Of a DNA stretch of 64,000 nt, positions 1-11,900 are shown piece by piece. The notes under the pieces were generated by a model, which was given only the letters and a program-made list of their open reading frames with translations, had not been told where the DNA came from and ran no database searches. The first letter of the stretch is position 1, and each line of letters begins with the position of its first letter. Source of the DNA: Galdieria sulphuraria (lineage: Eukaryota; Rhodophyta; Bangiophyceae; Galdieriales; Galdieriaceae); NCBI RefSeq assembly GCF_000341285.1, contig NW_005178475.1, positions 124,001 through 188,000 on the forward strand, in the 5' to 3' direction. Made by a program: the position numbers and the translations under genes.

Positions 1-2
1 GT

Positions 3-542
3 TTACCAGAACAAAATGCGAAGGAAGAACTGTCTTTGAAGAACGCTACAAAAGAAACTCCTGAACCTGGTGAAATAACAAAGGGCAGTAGTCGTTCAGT
101 TTACAAGAAAGAACCATCTTCAAGTAGAGACAGTAGTGACGACCTGGAAGCTCGCAAAAGAAGACGTGGCCTTGTCGAGGAGGAAGGAGCTAATGCCTCA
201 GATACAAATAGACGTAACAAAAGAGAACGAACAGATGCAGTTACGTCTTCTAGAAACGATATTATGAATGCCTCTCGTGCAAAAGATACCTTGAGCTCCA
301 GCCGTTCTTATTCTCCAGGTTCCCGTACCTATTCCGGTGCTATTGGAGATTCCAACCGGAACAGAAATTCAAGATCTTCATACGTTAGCCAAGAACGCGT
401 GTTTCGAGAGGGTGAGAGTTCAAACAGAGTTCGTCGTCCATCTGTTTCGGAACAACGAGAAAAGAAAGCTGAGGATCCTGACAATAGAGAAGCATACAGT
501 TCCACCCGTATGAGTAGTCGCTCACGCAAGAGTAGAAAATAA
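3..542 (+). CDS. C-terminal part of an RS/KR-rich nuclear protein (partial)
   Basis: The frame is open from the left edge and stops at 540-542, so only the last 179 codons are present and no start is visible. The product is low in hydrophobic residues and rich in Ser, Arg, Glu and Lys, with short RS/SR pairs and an end of the type SRSRKSRK. It has a basic patch (RKRRR) near nucleotide 155. Such tails are typical of disordered regions of RNA-processing or mRNA-export proteins, such as SR-like factors or the THO subunit THOC2; I cannot assign it to one of them. The neighbouring bHLH gene converges on it from the other strand. Confidence is high that it codes and low on function. Confidence 0.7.
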   Translation, partial: LPEQNAKEELSLKNATKETPEPGEITKGSSRSVYKKEPSSSRDSSDDLEARKRRRGLVEEEGANASDTNRRNKRERTDAVTSSRNDIMNASRAKDTLSSSRSYSPGSRTYSGAIGDSNRNRNSRSSYVSQERVFREGESSNRVRRPSVSEQREKKAEDPDNREAYSSTRMSSRSRKSRK

Positions 543-1054
543 GTATTTCTAGTAATTTGACATTGCATTTTTTTCTGGAATGCTGATAGTGATTATTGCA
601 GTTACGTTGAAACTCACTGGATGGACGATGGATGGATGCTACTTCTGAGATCTCGTAGCATCACAGTTTCAAAAAGATCTTTGAGTTTCCTGTCTTTAAA
701 GAGAGAAAACTATGGGCAAGAACGATTGCAATAAATGTTGCGCATATTTCCAAGGCAATGAACTTCTTTACACATAGGTTAGGCAGATTGCTCAACCTCG
801 ACGAATGAATATTTTACTCTATGCTGAAAAAATCTTCAAGTATACAACCGTCCACATAGTATTGAAATTAACACAAAGGTATCCCACGATAATTATTTGA
901 TGGATATGCATTTCAAGAGTGCTAAAGAGCGTCTCTTAGAACATTCTCGTGCGTAAGTATAAAGTTGACTCCACAACAGTTATCTCACTTTCCACATCGT
1001 CAATTGGATGTATATTCAAAAATCCAAAGAAATATCTTTATTAAAAATAAACAA
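543..1054. other. Convergent 3' intergenic region
   Basis: This 512-nt AT-rich stretch lies between two converging genes and probably holds their 3' untranslated regions. I see no conserved frame, repeat or RNA gene in it. Confidence 0.5.
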
Positions 1055-2272
1055 TTAGATATCTTTGTGCTCAGTCTCCTTTCTCAAGAACACTGCGCCT
1101 CCGGTCACATCCGTTGTTTGTGGAACGACCCCAGCACTGTCCTGTTCGAACTCTTGAAATGCAACTGAGTCAAGATTTCGTACCGTTGGAACTGCTACAT
1201 TTGATAAAAGAGGAACGCATGTTGAACCTGGCGTATATGAACCATCACCCAAAAAATTGTCCATACCAGGAAACCAACTAGGTTTCGCATCATCTTGATG
1301 ACTTCCATTAAGCTCTGGCAAACTCTTAGGCGGACCACTCTCTATCTGTGAAACTCCAATTCGTCCCACATTTACATTTGGAATAATCGGTGGAAGTTTT
1401 GGAGTTTTCGATGCAGGTGGAACCGCAAAAAGTCGGTCTTGACTTTCCTGGAATGCGACGGAGTTGAGTGGCAGAAAAGGTAGTGAAACAGGTGGCACAT
1501 GCAACATTGTACAGTTGCCAAACTGCTGATGTTGTTGTTGAACGTTGATATCCCCATTTAAAGGTATAAAATTTGTCCTTCCATCTGCAAATTCACCAGA
1601 AAATTTTTGTAAAGGCAAATGGTCGAGAACAGGAAAGCTCACGTTAGCTGTTTGACTAGAAAACTGTCCCTGTTGGATTCGACTCATCTCCTGTATAGTA
1701 TTCTTCAATGACATATTTTCGACCTGCAACTCTTTTACAATTTCTAGGGCTCTCGTCAATATTTCTGCTTTCTTTCTTGGATGACTTCCATCAGCTCTCG
1801 GAGGAAGTGCTTCGTTCAGTCTCTGAAACATCTGGTTGATTTTCTCTCTGCAACGTTGTGTGTGTGCGTTATGATTCTCACGTTGTAGGGATCTTCTTCT
1901 TTGCACAACAGACGTCTTATCGGGCAAGTCCAACGACTGACCATCCTGAGAATCCGAAATAATACCTTCACCTCGCCCAGGAGAGCTTAAAGAATGGAAG
2001 AGTGTTTTCACGTATTTTGAAGAAACTTTGTCGTTCTCCTCTTCCGTAGGTATCCTTTCTAGGGATGCACCTGGATATGCTTGCTCTACCTTAGCCTTAT
2101 CACCCCCGGAGACCTGCATACTTGTGACCAAAAGGCTTTCTTCTTCGGATACAAGCCTAGGCTGATCTGTTTCTCTATTGTCTTTACCGTTGACTGGATC
2201 CGCTGAACCACTATGATATTCCCTTTGTTCAACCGTGGTCGGATAACGGTGGTCTGAAACATGAGGCTGCAT
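1055..2272 (-). CDS. Basic helix-loop-helix (bHLH) transcription factor
   Basis: Single uninterrupted frame of 405 codons from an ATG at 2272 to TAA at 1055. A bHLH domain sits at about residues 130-185: a basic region containing NHNAHTQRCREKIN, helix 1 (MFQRLNEALP), a loop, and helix 2 (KKAEILTRALEIVKELQ), followed by a short leucine-containing extension that could prolong the dimer coiled coil. The flanks are polar and low complexity, as in many plant and algal bHLH proteins. In the basic region the His that contacts the E-box is present, but the following Glu of the H-E-R signature is Thr, so DNA preference may differ from CANNTG. The target genes are unknown. A 1.7-kb gene-free stretch lies upstream and may carry its promoter. 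Confidence 0.85.
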   Translation of the reverse strand: MQPHVSDHRYPTTVEQREYHSGSADPVNGKDNRETDQPRLVSEEESLLVTSMQVSGGDKAKVEQAYPGASLERIPTEEENDKVSSKYVKTLFHSLSSPGRGEGIISDSQDGQSLDLPDKTSVVQRRRSLQRENHNAHTQRCREKINQMFQRLNEALPPRADGSHPRKKAEILTRALEIVKELQVENMSLKNTIQEMSRIQQGQFSSQTANVSFPVLDHLPLQKFSGEFADGRTNFIPLNGDINVQQQHQQFGNCTMLHVPPVSLPFLPLNSVAFQESQDRLFAVPPASKTPKLPPIIPNVNVGRIGVSQIESGPPKSLPELNGSHQDDAKPSWFPGMDNFLGDGSYTPGSTCVPLLSNVAVPTVRNLDSVAFQEFEQDSAGVVPQTTDVTGGAVFLRKETEHKDI

Positions 2273-4020
2273 AGTTGCACCGATACCAAAGAGCTATCGG
2301 GGAGGCAATACGCTATCTTTTGATTTAAAATCCTGTAGGCCTAGAATAGTTTGAAGATAGTAGTCGCCACACCGCAACTATGAACTACTTTCAAAAGCTT
2401 TCAATACCATGAAAGCCAGATTTTAAGGCTTTGGGGAGGAGGTTACGAACTATTGTAAGCTATTCTTGTGTGTAAGTCTGAAACGATTCCCACAGGAGGT
2501 ATGTAACTTGTAAGGCAACGACCGGTTGCTCAGGCAAAAGTAGTATCTGGCCAGGAGAAATCGAGAGGAATTGAAAAACAGTTGCAAGGGGATCGATGTT
2601 CCGTGGTTAGGACTTTAGGACTCGTCCTCAATTAGGAGTCCAATGGTCATGTCGACGGGAAAGGGGAAGGGGGGATTCACAAATCAGTGAAGAATCTTTC
2701 AAGGGGGGAATGAATGTCAATTTGAAACAAAGTTGCAAGAAAGAGAGCAAGTAGTGAAATAAATGTTCACTCTTTCAGGATAGAATGGAAGGCCCTATTC
2801 TGATACTGAAACTTTAACAAATTGTAAAGGTGCTTGCTTTTCAATTACTATTACTTTAAGGCCCAAATTCAAGAAACTCTTCTGTCCGTAGTACATGAAG
2901 ACCAATATGTGTTTCTGAAAGAAAGCTTTTTAAGTAACTCAGAATTGGTATCTTAAATGGTCAATTACGATATAGAATAGATTCTGGTCAGTAATTGCGG
3001 TTTTCTTTTGCCCTTCATGATAAGAAATAAGCTCTTCAGTCAAATCAAACAAGCCGTACATTCAAGATCAACTAAAAATGAATGTTTCCTCAAATTCCGT
3101 CTACTGACTCAGTAGCTTTCTTTTGTACTAACCTTATATAGTCCATTGAGCAAAATTGCTAGTACAAAGAGACCAGTCACATATAAATAATAGGAACTCG
3201 AGCAACCTTTAATAAAGGAGTTATGAATGTTGTTTCAAAGTCTAGGTCCATCAGTAGATAGTATATCGAGGCTTGAAAGGCAGTTTCCTCGCGTCCCTTA
3301 ATAGGCTGAGCATATGAGAACTTTTGTTCGAAATGGCTTCATATGGGTCTCGCAAATTAATGTTTTTGAGCTCGCTTTCCTTCAATCCAATGTAAGCGAA
3401 TCTGTTTATAGTCAATATATCTTCATCGAGATATCATAACGATACCGTAAATGCGGCTGTTACTCTGAGACTAGCTGGAAAGCTTCTATTGTAGGATGCA
3501 GAACACAGGTACAAATGTTAAAGTGATGAAAAGTAGGTAAACTATCAGATGTTTAGCTGAATTTTCTAGAGCAGACAGACAGTAACGTAAAAGTTTCCAC
3601 CTCGTCATGGGAGGTCAGACCTAATCTTTGACGAGGATGATATGTTCAAAGTTATCTTAAGACGAAGTACTAGTGACTGTTGCAGTGAACGCCAGGGAAT
3701 GAAGTTGGACGTAAGAGGTTCTATTTGTTTACTCCTGATGAAACATCCTAGATAGTATTGAGCTACTTAAATGAGAACAATAAATGTTATCAAGAAGCTA
3801 ATACTATAGAATAAGCTACCTGGCTATGCCAAGTTATTGTATGAAAATAAAGAGGGAAATTAATTATCATTTCTGCTATTGAACAGTCCAGCTAGAGTAC
3901 AAAAGAATATCTTTTGTTTCAGTTGTGTGCAGATTTTTATTTGTGTAGCTTATCCGTACTAGTGGTTTCAACATGCAAAGCTTTTTCATACTCAACACCA
4001 AATCAATAATTCCCAGTCTC
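2273..4020. other. Gene-free divergent intergenic region (1.75 kb)
   Basis: This is one of the longest stretches without a recognisable gene in the first 57 kb. It separates the divergent bHLH and Rab GGTase alpha genes, so both promoters must lie here. I found no frame with protein-like composition, no tandem repeat and no tRNA-like element. A short stem can be drawn around 2608-2643 (GGACT ... AGTCC pairs), which I do not interpret. An in-frame ATG at 3973 could extend the downstream protein by 16 residues. Confidence 0.4.
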
Positions 4021-5129
4021 ATGCACGGAGTCAGAAGTTATGCAGAACCCCCAGAGGAAGATAGCGCCAGGTTTATAAGTTTAGCAAAAGAGGCCTTGGA
4101 AACGTGTAAACAGAGAGATTTCTCTTCTCAGGTGGATATTCATTTGAAAACCAAAGTTTCTTATTTATTTTTTTCAAGGCTTTGTCTCTTGTCAATCGAG
4201 TTCTCGAGTTGAATCCCGACGAGTACAGCCTGTGGAATTACCACAAGAGATTTGTTCTCAATGAGATAGAGAAAATAATGAATTATGAACCTGCCTCGTT
4301 TCAGGAAGCTGCTGAGCAACTGTTTGATTCAGAATTTGAGTTGACACAGCGAGCTTTATACAGACATCCTAAAGCTTATTCGGCTTGGCAGCATCGTATT
4401 TTTCTTCTGAAAACTGCTAAATATCATCTTCCCTCTAAAATATATGAGGGGTATTTCAAAAAGGAACTTGAAATTTGCGCCAAGTTACTTGACTTGGATG
4501 ATCGAAACTTCCACGGATGGGCCCATAGAATGCGAGTTGGAGACATAAGAGGCTTACAACCTTCCAGAGAAGAACTTCAATTTGTAACGGAACGTATTTA
4601 TGGCAATTTCTCCAACTACTCTGCATGGCATCACAGAAGTCGAATTCTTCCAATTTTGTTTAAGGATCAACGAGATCAATACTATCTGGCAGTTCAGGAG
4701 GATCTTGAATTAGTGAAGCAAGCAATTTTTACGGAGCCAGAAGACCAAAGTGCTTGGTTCTATTTCCGTTGGTTATTAAGAGGAGCGCCAAGCTATCAAA
4801 CGACTGTTAGTGTTTTAGATATAGATAACGAAATTTTAAAAAAGGAGTTGTGCATTTTGGAAGAACTTCTTACACTGGAACCGAAATGCAAATGGGCGTT
4901 ATTAACGAAGGTGAGTTATTGCTTTTTCTCAATCAAGAAAATATAAGTTGTCCAGTTTTACCTTTTACAGATTTTTGGTGACTTTGATAACGCAGAGACG
5001 GTTTTGACAACATTGCAGAAATTGGTTGGTTAAATAATTTTTTCGTTATTGTTCTAGTTACTTTTGTAGGATCCTTTAAGGAATGGTTATTATATGTACC
5101 TGAAAGAGAAAATGAGACGATCAAGTTGA
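4021..5129 (+). CDS. RABGGTA: Rab geranylgeranyltransferase alpha subunit
   Basis: Exons 4021-4131, 4179-4910, 4971-5024 and 5070-5129, all with GT-AG introns of 45-60 nt and consistent phase, give 318 residues. The family start MHG is at 4021. Five prenyltransferase-alpha repeats can be read, each with the Trp-containing core (SLWNYHKR, SAWQHR, HGWAHRM, SAWHHRS, SAWFYFR). With the beta subunit and Rab escort protein this subunit attaches geranylgeranyl groups to Rab GTPases in the cytosol. The length is like yeast Bet4; the Ig-like and leucine-rich domains of the animal protein are absent. After the LEPKCKWALL block the protein ends with a short helix. An alternative 3' splice could replace the last three residues and add a further segment (see findings). 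The family is certain; the exact C-terminus is not. Confidence 0.9.
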
Positions 5130-5345
5130 AAGAGCCATCGACAATTTTTTTAACAAAATTTTTTTCAATTATCATTATTGTATTCAAGTTATATTAGTAA
5201 AGTTGACTGTCTCCTTTGAGTTTCCTATAGTGGATGCTGTACCGGAGGCGAATGCCGTTAGTGATGAAAATTTTCTGTATAATTCAATCTGCAGTCATTC
5301 GAAGTGTCAACATTCAGAGTTGGTAAGGCTTCTCTGCATTCACAT

Positions 5346-5383
<38 letters not shown>

Positions 5384-5940
5384 ATTTGCCAACGCAAACA
5401 AAAAGAATTGCCTTTTCAAACATCTTATATATTAACTCTGTTCCGACGCGCTGAATTAAATAAACCGTTAAAAGGGACTCGGGGACTTGTCAAAAAGGCC
5501 TGCACTCAGTACTCGATGGTGAGTAAAGAATTTATTTCAAGGAAGGATTCCAGACCTTTCGCTGCAACCGAACCTTATGCTATTCTATTCTCTACTGGCC
5601 TTGAGAGAAATGCTCTTGAACAGTAAATATTCGCGTATAAAAATAAAGTCGAGTATATTTTTTGAACAAGGTAAATCGTCTTCTTCAGTTTCAGGTTCAA
5701 GTTAGGGTTAAACCACATTATTTGTAATCTTCTACTGTGCAACTACATTTCTTTCACATAAGCTTCAGTTATACAAATATCAACGCAGAAGTTTCGAAGA
5801 AAACCCAATAAAGTTCTCCAGAAAAACTACTTCTATACTTCAAAGATGCGGATGGCAGTTTTGTACCGTTTCACACTCCAATTTAACCACAAGTGTGAAT
5901 TCCGAGTTGAAATGATCGTTGCCGCGTTATCTCCAGATCT
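5130..5940. other. Intergenic region with unassigned reading-frame fragments
   Basis: This 811-nt stretch lies between Rab GGTase alpha and the giant myosin gene. It contains an AT microsatellite and two plus-strand frames, about 5198-5320 and 5436-5626, with fairly protein-like composition, but I cannot join them in phase with confidence. The segment from about 5640 to 5940 shows nothing recognisable and probably holds the promoter of the myosin gene. Confidence 0.4.
5348..5381. repeat. (AT)17 microsatellite
   Basis: Seventeen uninterrupted AT units are visible. The repeat lies downstream of the Rab GGTase alpha gene. Its length is likely to vary between strains. Confidence 0.95.
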
Positions 5941-8900
5941 ATGAACAAGTCAGAACACGAAAGTATTCAAGACTTTTTTCAAGAAGATGAAAAAAGAAAA
6001 AATGAAGATTCTACAGAAATTTTCCAAAGTAAAGGTAATCCCATTCTATCAGAAAGTTTCGTTCAGGACTGTAGCGATGAGGGTTTTGCCTTGGCAAGGG
6101 AACTATCAAAGTGGACTACGGAGAGAAATACTTTTGTGTTCGATGAAAAAGATGAGAATGCCACTTGCTGGATTAATATCCAATCTGAGGTTTCAAAGGA
6201 GCCAAACAACAACATTCTGTCGTCTTCGGCCTCAGGGTCAGCTTATCCCTCAACAGTTGTCAACCCGTCTTCAGTAATCAACTCTTTCTTTTCTACGCAT
6301 TCAAACGTCGCTCAATCAAAATTTCCAGACTCGTTGTACAAACCAGTGGAACCGGAGAACTCTTTTTATGAAACGGGAAACAGAGGACAGCAAAGAGAAA
6401 AGAATTGTCCTCTGTGGAAAGACGGATTAACAGCTAAGGAAATTATGAAAGAAGATTGCAACGGTTTGGTCAACTGCAGCTCGTATTTAGGTATTGATAA
6501 GAGCTTTACGGAAGAACTGAAGAACTCTAATGTCGAAGCTACCCAGGAAAGAGCTCTATCAATGAATAGTGTGACCAGGATCGAGAAACACTCAACATTT
6601 TCAACAAGTAACAAATTTTCTCAATCATCAGAAGAACACTTTAATAGAGTCATTATTTGGTATCCTAATTTAGAAGGGAGCTGGTCACTTGGTTTTCTGA
6701 CTTCAACTGGAGAAGTATTAGACCTCAAGGGCAACACAGTATCTTCGTCAACCACTGCAAGAAGTGAAGGATTCAATGACACCAAGCGATATCACTTATT
6801 TCATGAAGATGATTTGGAAGACTTTGATGATGCTGTTGAACTTCGAAGCCTGCATGAAGCTCCCATTCTTGACTTACTTCGTCGTAGATATACTTCTGAA
6901 AAGATTTATACCTGCGTTGGAGGAGAGGCGTTGCTTGTCTCTATTAACCCTTATTGTCCAATTCCTGGCTTGTTCAACGAATCCACAATGGAAAGAATTT
7001 TTTCCAACCAATTGCTTGGTTGCAGCTTCCAACCTCATATATTTTCTATGGCAGATGCTGCATATAGGAATATGCTAAAGTCTAAAACTCCACAGAGTCT
7101 AATTATATCTGGAGAGAGCGGTGCAGGAAAAACTGAAGCTTGTAAATTTATTCTGAAGTATCTCGTCTTTCTTAACGATCGAGAGCGCAGTTATTCTAGT
7201 ACTTGTTCTATGTGCAAACTGTATGGACTGGATTCTTCAAATAACAGTGCCGATGATTTTTCTAACGTTTTAGTCAGATCAAGAATTATATCTGAAAAGC
7301 TTTTGCATGCGAATCCTGTGTTGGAAGCATTCGGGAATGCGAGGACAAGTTTAAACTCTAATTCTTCAAGATTCGGGAAACTTATACAGATATTTTACTG
7401 TTTAGAAACTGGTCATATTCTTAGTGCTCGTGTTCGACAGTTTTTATTCGAAAAATCTCGAGTATCTTGCGCATCGCATCGTTTTGGAGAAAGAAACTAT
7501 CATATATTCTATCAAATGATTGCTGGAGCTTCTCCAAACGAGAGACAGTCGTGGCTTCTTGCAGATTCTGTAACTTGCTACAGATATTTACATGGAACAG
7601 CTGCAAGTTCGTTGAATAGAAAAGAAGATTCACTAGACTTTGAACGGACTAAAACTTCTATGTTGTCACTTGGCCTTAGGCAAGAAGAAATGGAACGAAT
7701 ATTTTCTATCTTGTCAGGAATTTTGGCTCTTGGAAACGTTGATTTTATTTGCGACGAAAGCGAGACATGTCTTCTAAGGAATCCTTCAGTTCTTGAGACA
7801 GTTTGCAAATTATTGATGTTGGATGCGACAGAATTGAGTCATGCTCTCACTACAACCGCAGTGATTGTGAGAGGTGAGAGATTCGAAAGACGACGCTCAG
7901 TTGATCAAGCAACGCATGCCAGAGATGCTTTGGCAAAGCATATTTACGAAATGGTTTTTGAATATCTCGTTTGTCGTCTTAATCAACTTTTGGATCCTTC
8001 TACTTATTTGCCTCAGCAAGAGGGTACTTTGAAGCTTCCTATAGACTCGTTGGTTCATGATCAGCTGAGGAACTCTGAGCTTTCTGTCTTGGAAGACTCA
8101 ACACATATCTCTTTTCTTGCCATACTTGATCAGTCTGGATTTGAAGTGACTTGTGATAATTCATTGGAACAGTTGTTAATTAACTACTCAAATGAGAAGC
8201 TACAGCAGCAATTCAACGATCGAATCTCTCAGTGCGAACGGCAGATTTACGATGAAGAAGATGTCCCCTTTAACATGCACGATATGAGCAATGACGACTG
8301 TCAAAATCGTCTTGATGCGTTGGAAAGAAGACCTTTAGGTTTGTTGCACTTGTTAGATGAAGAATGTTTGGCTCCCAGAGGGACGGATGATAGATTCCTT
8401 CAAAAACTTTATGATACTTTGCAGAGCTCTTCAGAGGAATATAAAAGTTTCATACGAATATCGGAACTCGGTAGAAGTCGAGGAGAGTTTTTGTTTCGAC
8501 ATTTTGCTGGTGATGTTGTGTACCATACTCGAGACATTGTTCTGAAGAATAGGGATCATTTACATGGTGACTTAGTTCAAGTTTTGAAGAATTCCTCCAA
8601 TCCAATATTCTTGGCGAATAGTTGGATGTTTGAGGAATCAGACAACTTTAGCACTGTTCGCCAAACAGCATCTTCGTCATTTTTCGAGAGCTCTTTTGAC
8701 ATGTCTCGGAATGGTCCTTTTGAAACCTCCTCTTTTGGTTCCTCTCCGCTTACTTCGACAGTTCTTTCTCAGTTTCGACCACAACTTGCAATTCTTATGG
8801 AAATTCTCAGTTCGACAAGTCCTCGTTATGTTCGTTGTCTTAAACCTAACAGTAGAATGAGGCCTCGTGAGTTTATTGGAAAAGATGTGTTGAGACAACT

Positions 8901-11900
8901 GGAATGCTCGGGGGTCTTTGAATACGTTCGTCTAAGAAGAATTGGCCTTCCAGTGAGAGTTCCTCACGACGACTTTTTTTACCGTTTCAAGAATATTTTA
9001 TATGGCATTGATATAGGAACACAAAATGTAACTTTGGAGTTTCTCCTTGAAAGAATAGTTGCAAGAGCTGATACTATCTTTGACAAACGTTATGCAATTG
9101 GTAGAAGCAAAGTTTTTGTTTCTGATGAATTGTACAAATATTTGGAACATATGAGGTTTGGAACGTTCACTACAGCAGCTATCAGAATTCAAAAGCAATG
9201 GAAAATGTGCTTGTTACGTCGAGAATTCCTAATATTGCGTCATCGAGTGATTTTTGCTCAAAGTCTTATTCGTTGTCGCGGTCCAAGAAATACTTTTCTT
9301 CGAGTCAAATGTTCTTGTAAAAGAATCGAGGCAGTTTACTTAATGTGGCAAACGAAAATTGAATATGAACGGTTACGAAACGCAACTCTCGTTTTCCAAA
9401 AGCTCACGAGAAGGTGGATTGCATGTAATTTGGAACGCTTAAAAGTTATTCGAGCGGCTACCGTGATTCAAAGACATTTTAGATCTTATTGGATACAACG
9501 GAGACATCGTGCATGTGTCCGCATCCAACGTCTTTGGCGGTCTTATTTAGCGCTACGATATTATTTGAAGTTGAAGAGAAGTGCAATAAAAATTGAGGCG
9601 TTTTGGAGATGTCATTTGCAGAGGAAACAGTTTCTTATACTTTGCAAAACCGCCGTATTATTGCAAACTTTGTGGAGAATGACTTGTAAGAGAAAAACAT
9701 TCCTTCAGATGCATAGAAGTGTTTTGTACGTTCAAAGTCAAAGAAGGATGGTAGTGTCTCGGGTATATTTTTTAAGCTTGCTAAGAGCTGCTTGCGAAAT
9801 TCAGTCATTTTTTCGCAGATATCTTGCACGGAAACAATTTACTAAAATTTGTGAAGCAACTCGTCTTATTCAGCGAAGATTCCGAAGATACATGGCAGCT
9901 CAACGGATTCTTGCAAACATTCGTGGCTATTTAGAACGAAAGCATTATCTGACAAAAATTCACTCCATTCTGACCATGCAAAGATTGGTTCGTCGATGGT
10001 TCGCTCGTAAATTTTTTTCATATTTGTATGATATTTCACTACATCAGTTTTCAGCTGCTCCTGTGTCTTCTCATGTTCTTGTTGTAGGTGCACAAGGTGT
10101 TGGAAAAAGCTCCTTGATCAACCTCATGTTCGGTAGAAAGGTAGTGCCAGTCATTGGAGTTGATTTTCAATGTGATTCACTAGAAACAAGTGTGATTTCA
10201 GATGCCATTGAAGTTTCTGGTCCCAAGTTAGTTACGGATTTGTCATCATCAACAGGAGTAAGAGTAGATCAGGTGCGAGAGCTTTCTAATGTCCATGTTC
10301 GAGCGATTTCACTTCCAGGGCTTACTCTACTTGATACTGTTGGACTTTATGATATTTTTTCTGCCCAGGCTTTGGTCAGTCATCTCCGAGAATTACCACC
10401 AATTAATATAACTTCTGTTATTTTTGTGGACCGTTTTGATTCGTATCGTATACCGGAAGAGTCTTTGCGAGCCTTAGCTATCGCATTTGGTCCTCAAATA
10501 TTTGAAAGAACTATATTTTCGTTTACGCATGCTGATGCTCCGCTTAAGAAGAATGTCAAGCCTGAACACGTGTTACAAGTGAAGATAGCAGCACTCTCAA
10601 ATGTGGTTCAAAGAATTACAACTGAGTTGCTGGACGGCTGTTCCTTGGACTCGATACTTTCAGAAGTGAATAATGACGGGATTCCTGTTTGTTTGTTTGA
10701 CACGTCAGAATTCACATTTGACTGGAGAGTCGACAATCCCTTGAATTTTGCGTCTTTGAGACGACTCGTTTCGGAACTCTTGAGACAAAGTAGGCTGTGT
10801 TATGTTTGGTCCAATGTTTCCTATCGTTCAGAGAATTTGAGTCATTCTCTAATGAAAAAACGAAGTGGGAACTATTATTCGTACTTTCACACACTTGGAG
10901 TAAGTCCAAGTGCTACTTTTGAAGAAATCCGTCGTACATATAGAAGACTTGTCTTGAAATATCATCCTGATAGAAATAGAGGTATGGGAACCGAAAATGT
11001 TGCTCAATTTCGGAGGATTGTACAAGCATACCAAGCCCTGAATGAATATTACAAAGGCCCTGACGAGAATGTTTCAGATGTTTGGTGGAATGAAGAGATG
11101 CTGCTTTCGTTTTGTTTTGAAGTTAGTCTTCAGACGAGTCATGGAAAATATTTTCATTGTTCGGAGGATGATCCTCTCCTTACTTGTCAAAAGCTAAGTG
11201 AAGTTGACTTTTGGTCAGGAAAGGTAACCGATGATTCTCGTTTCATTATTTGGTTCGTTCCATGCTCAAAACTTGGGAAGTTTGCAATATCTACACTGAA
11301 TGGAAGGTTTCTCACGTTAGATAGAAATCATCACTTGGTTCTTCAACGTCCTCCAGCATATGTATTTCGTGATGGTTGTCTCAATGAAGAAGTGTTTGAA
11401 ATGCCAGCTTTTCTATTTTCTCTGAAATTTTTTCCTGGTAAAGGCTTTGTTACTATAAAGGCACCAAACGGGCGTTTTGTATCAGCTACAAAGAAAGATA
11501 ATCTTCTGATAGCAGATCGTACAAAAGCAAAGGGATGGGAGATCTTTTCTTGGCGTCTGAATCCTTCTTTTCGTCATCCTTGTTATACATTTGATGACAT
11601 CGTTCACAATCAGTTTGTTGCCATTGTTCATTCAAACAATGGTTTATTTTGGGAAAGCGATACAAAGCTAAAGAGAATCAGAACCAGAGGACAACAGATG
11701 GAAACTGCAGAGCGCATTCTTTTCGAATTTTGTGGCTTTAAAGCAAGTAGCGAGAGTAACGCCCGGTTTCCGGAATACCGCCTTCGTTGTGGAGATGGGA
11801 GAGTAATATGTGCTGGTAAGGATGGTAGAGTAATCACCGTTCAGACGTGGGAAAGAAGCCAAGAATCATTACTACTGCAAAGAGGCCGTCTTGTATCTCG

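Noticed and set aside
2600-2650. Short inverted repeat around GGACT/AGTCC
   Set aside because: Stem of only five or six pairs in 1.7 kb of intergenic DNA; expected by chance, and no RNA family fits.
5203-5626. Two plus-strand frames flanking the AT microsatellite as an independent gene
   Set aside because: The two parts could not be joined in phase with credible splice sites, and part of the first frame is just the translated AT repeat. It is kept only as a possible 3' extension of the preceding gene.
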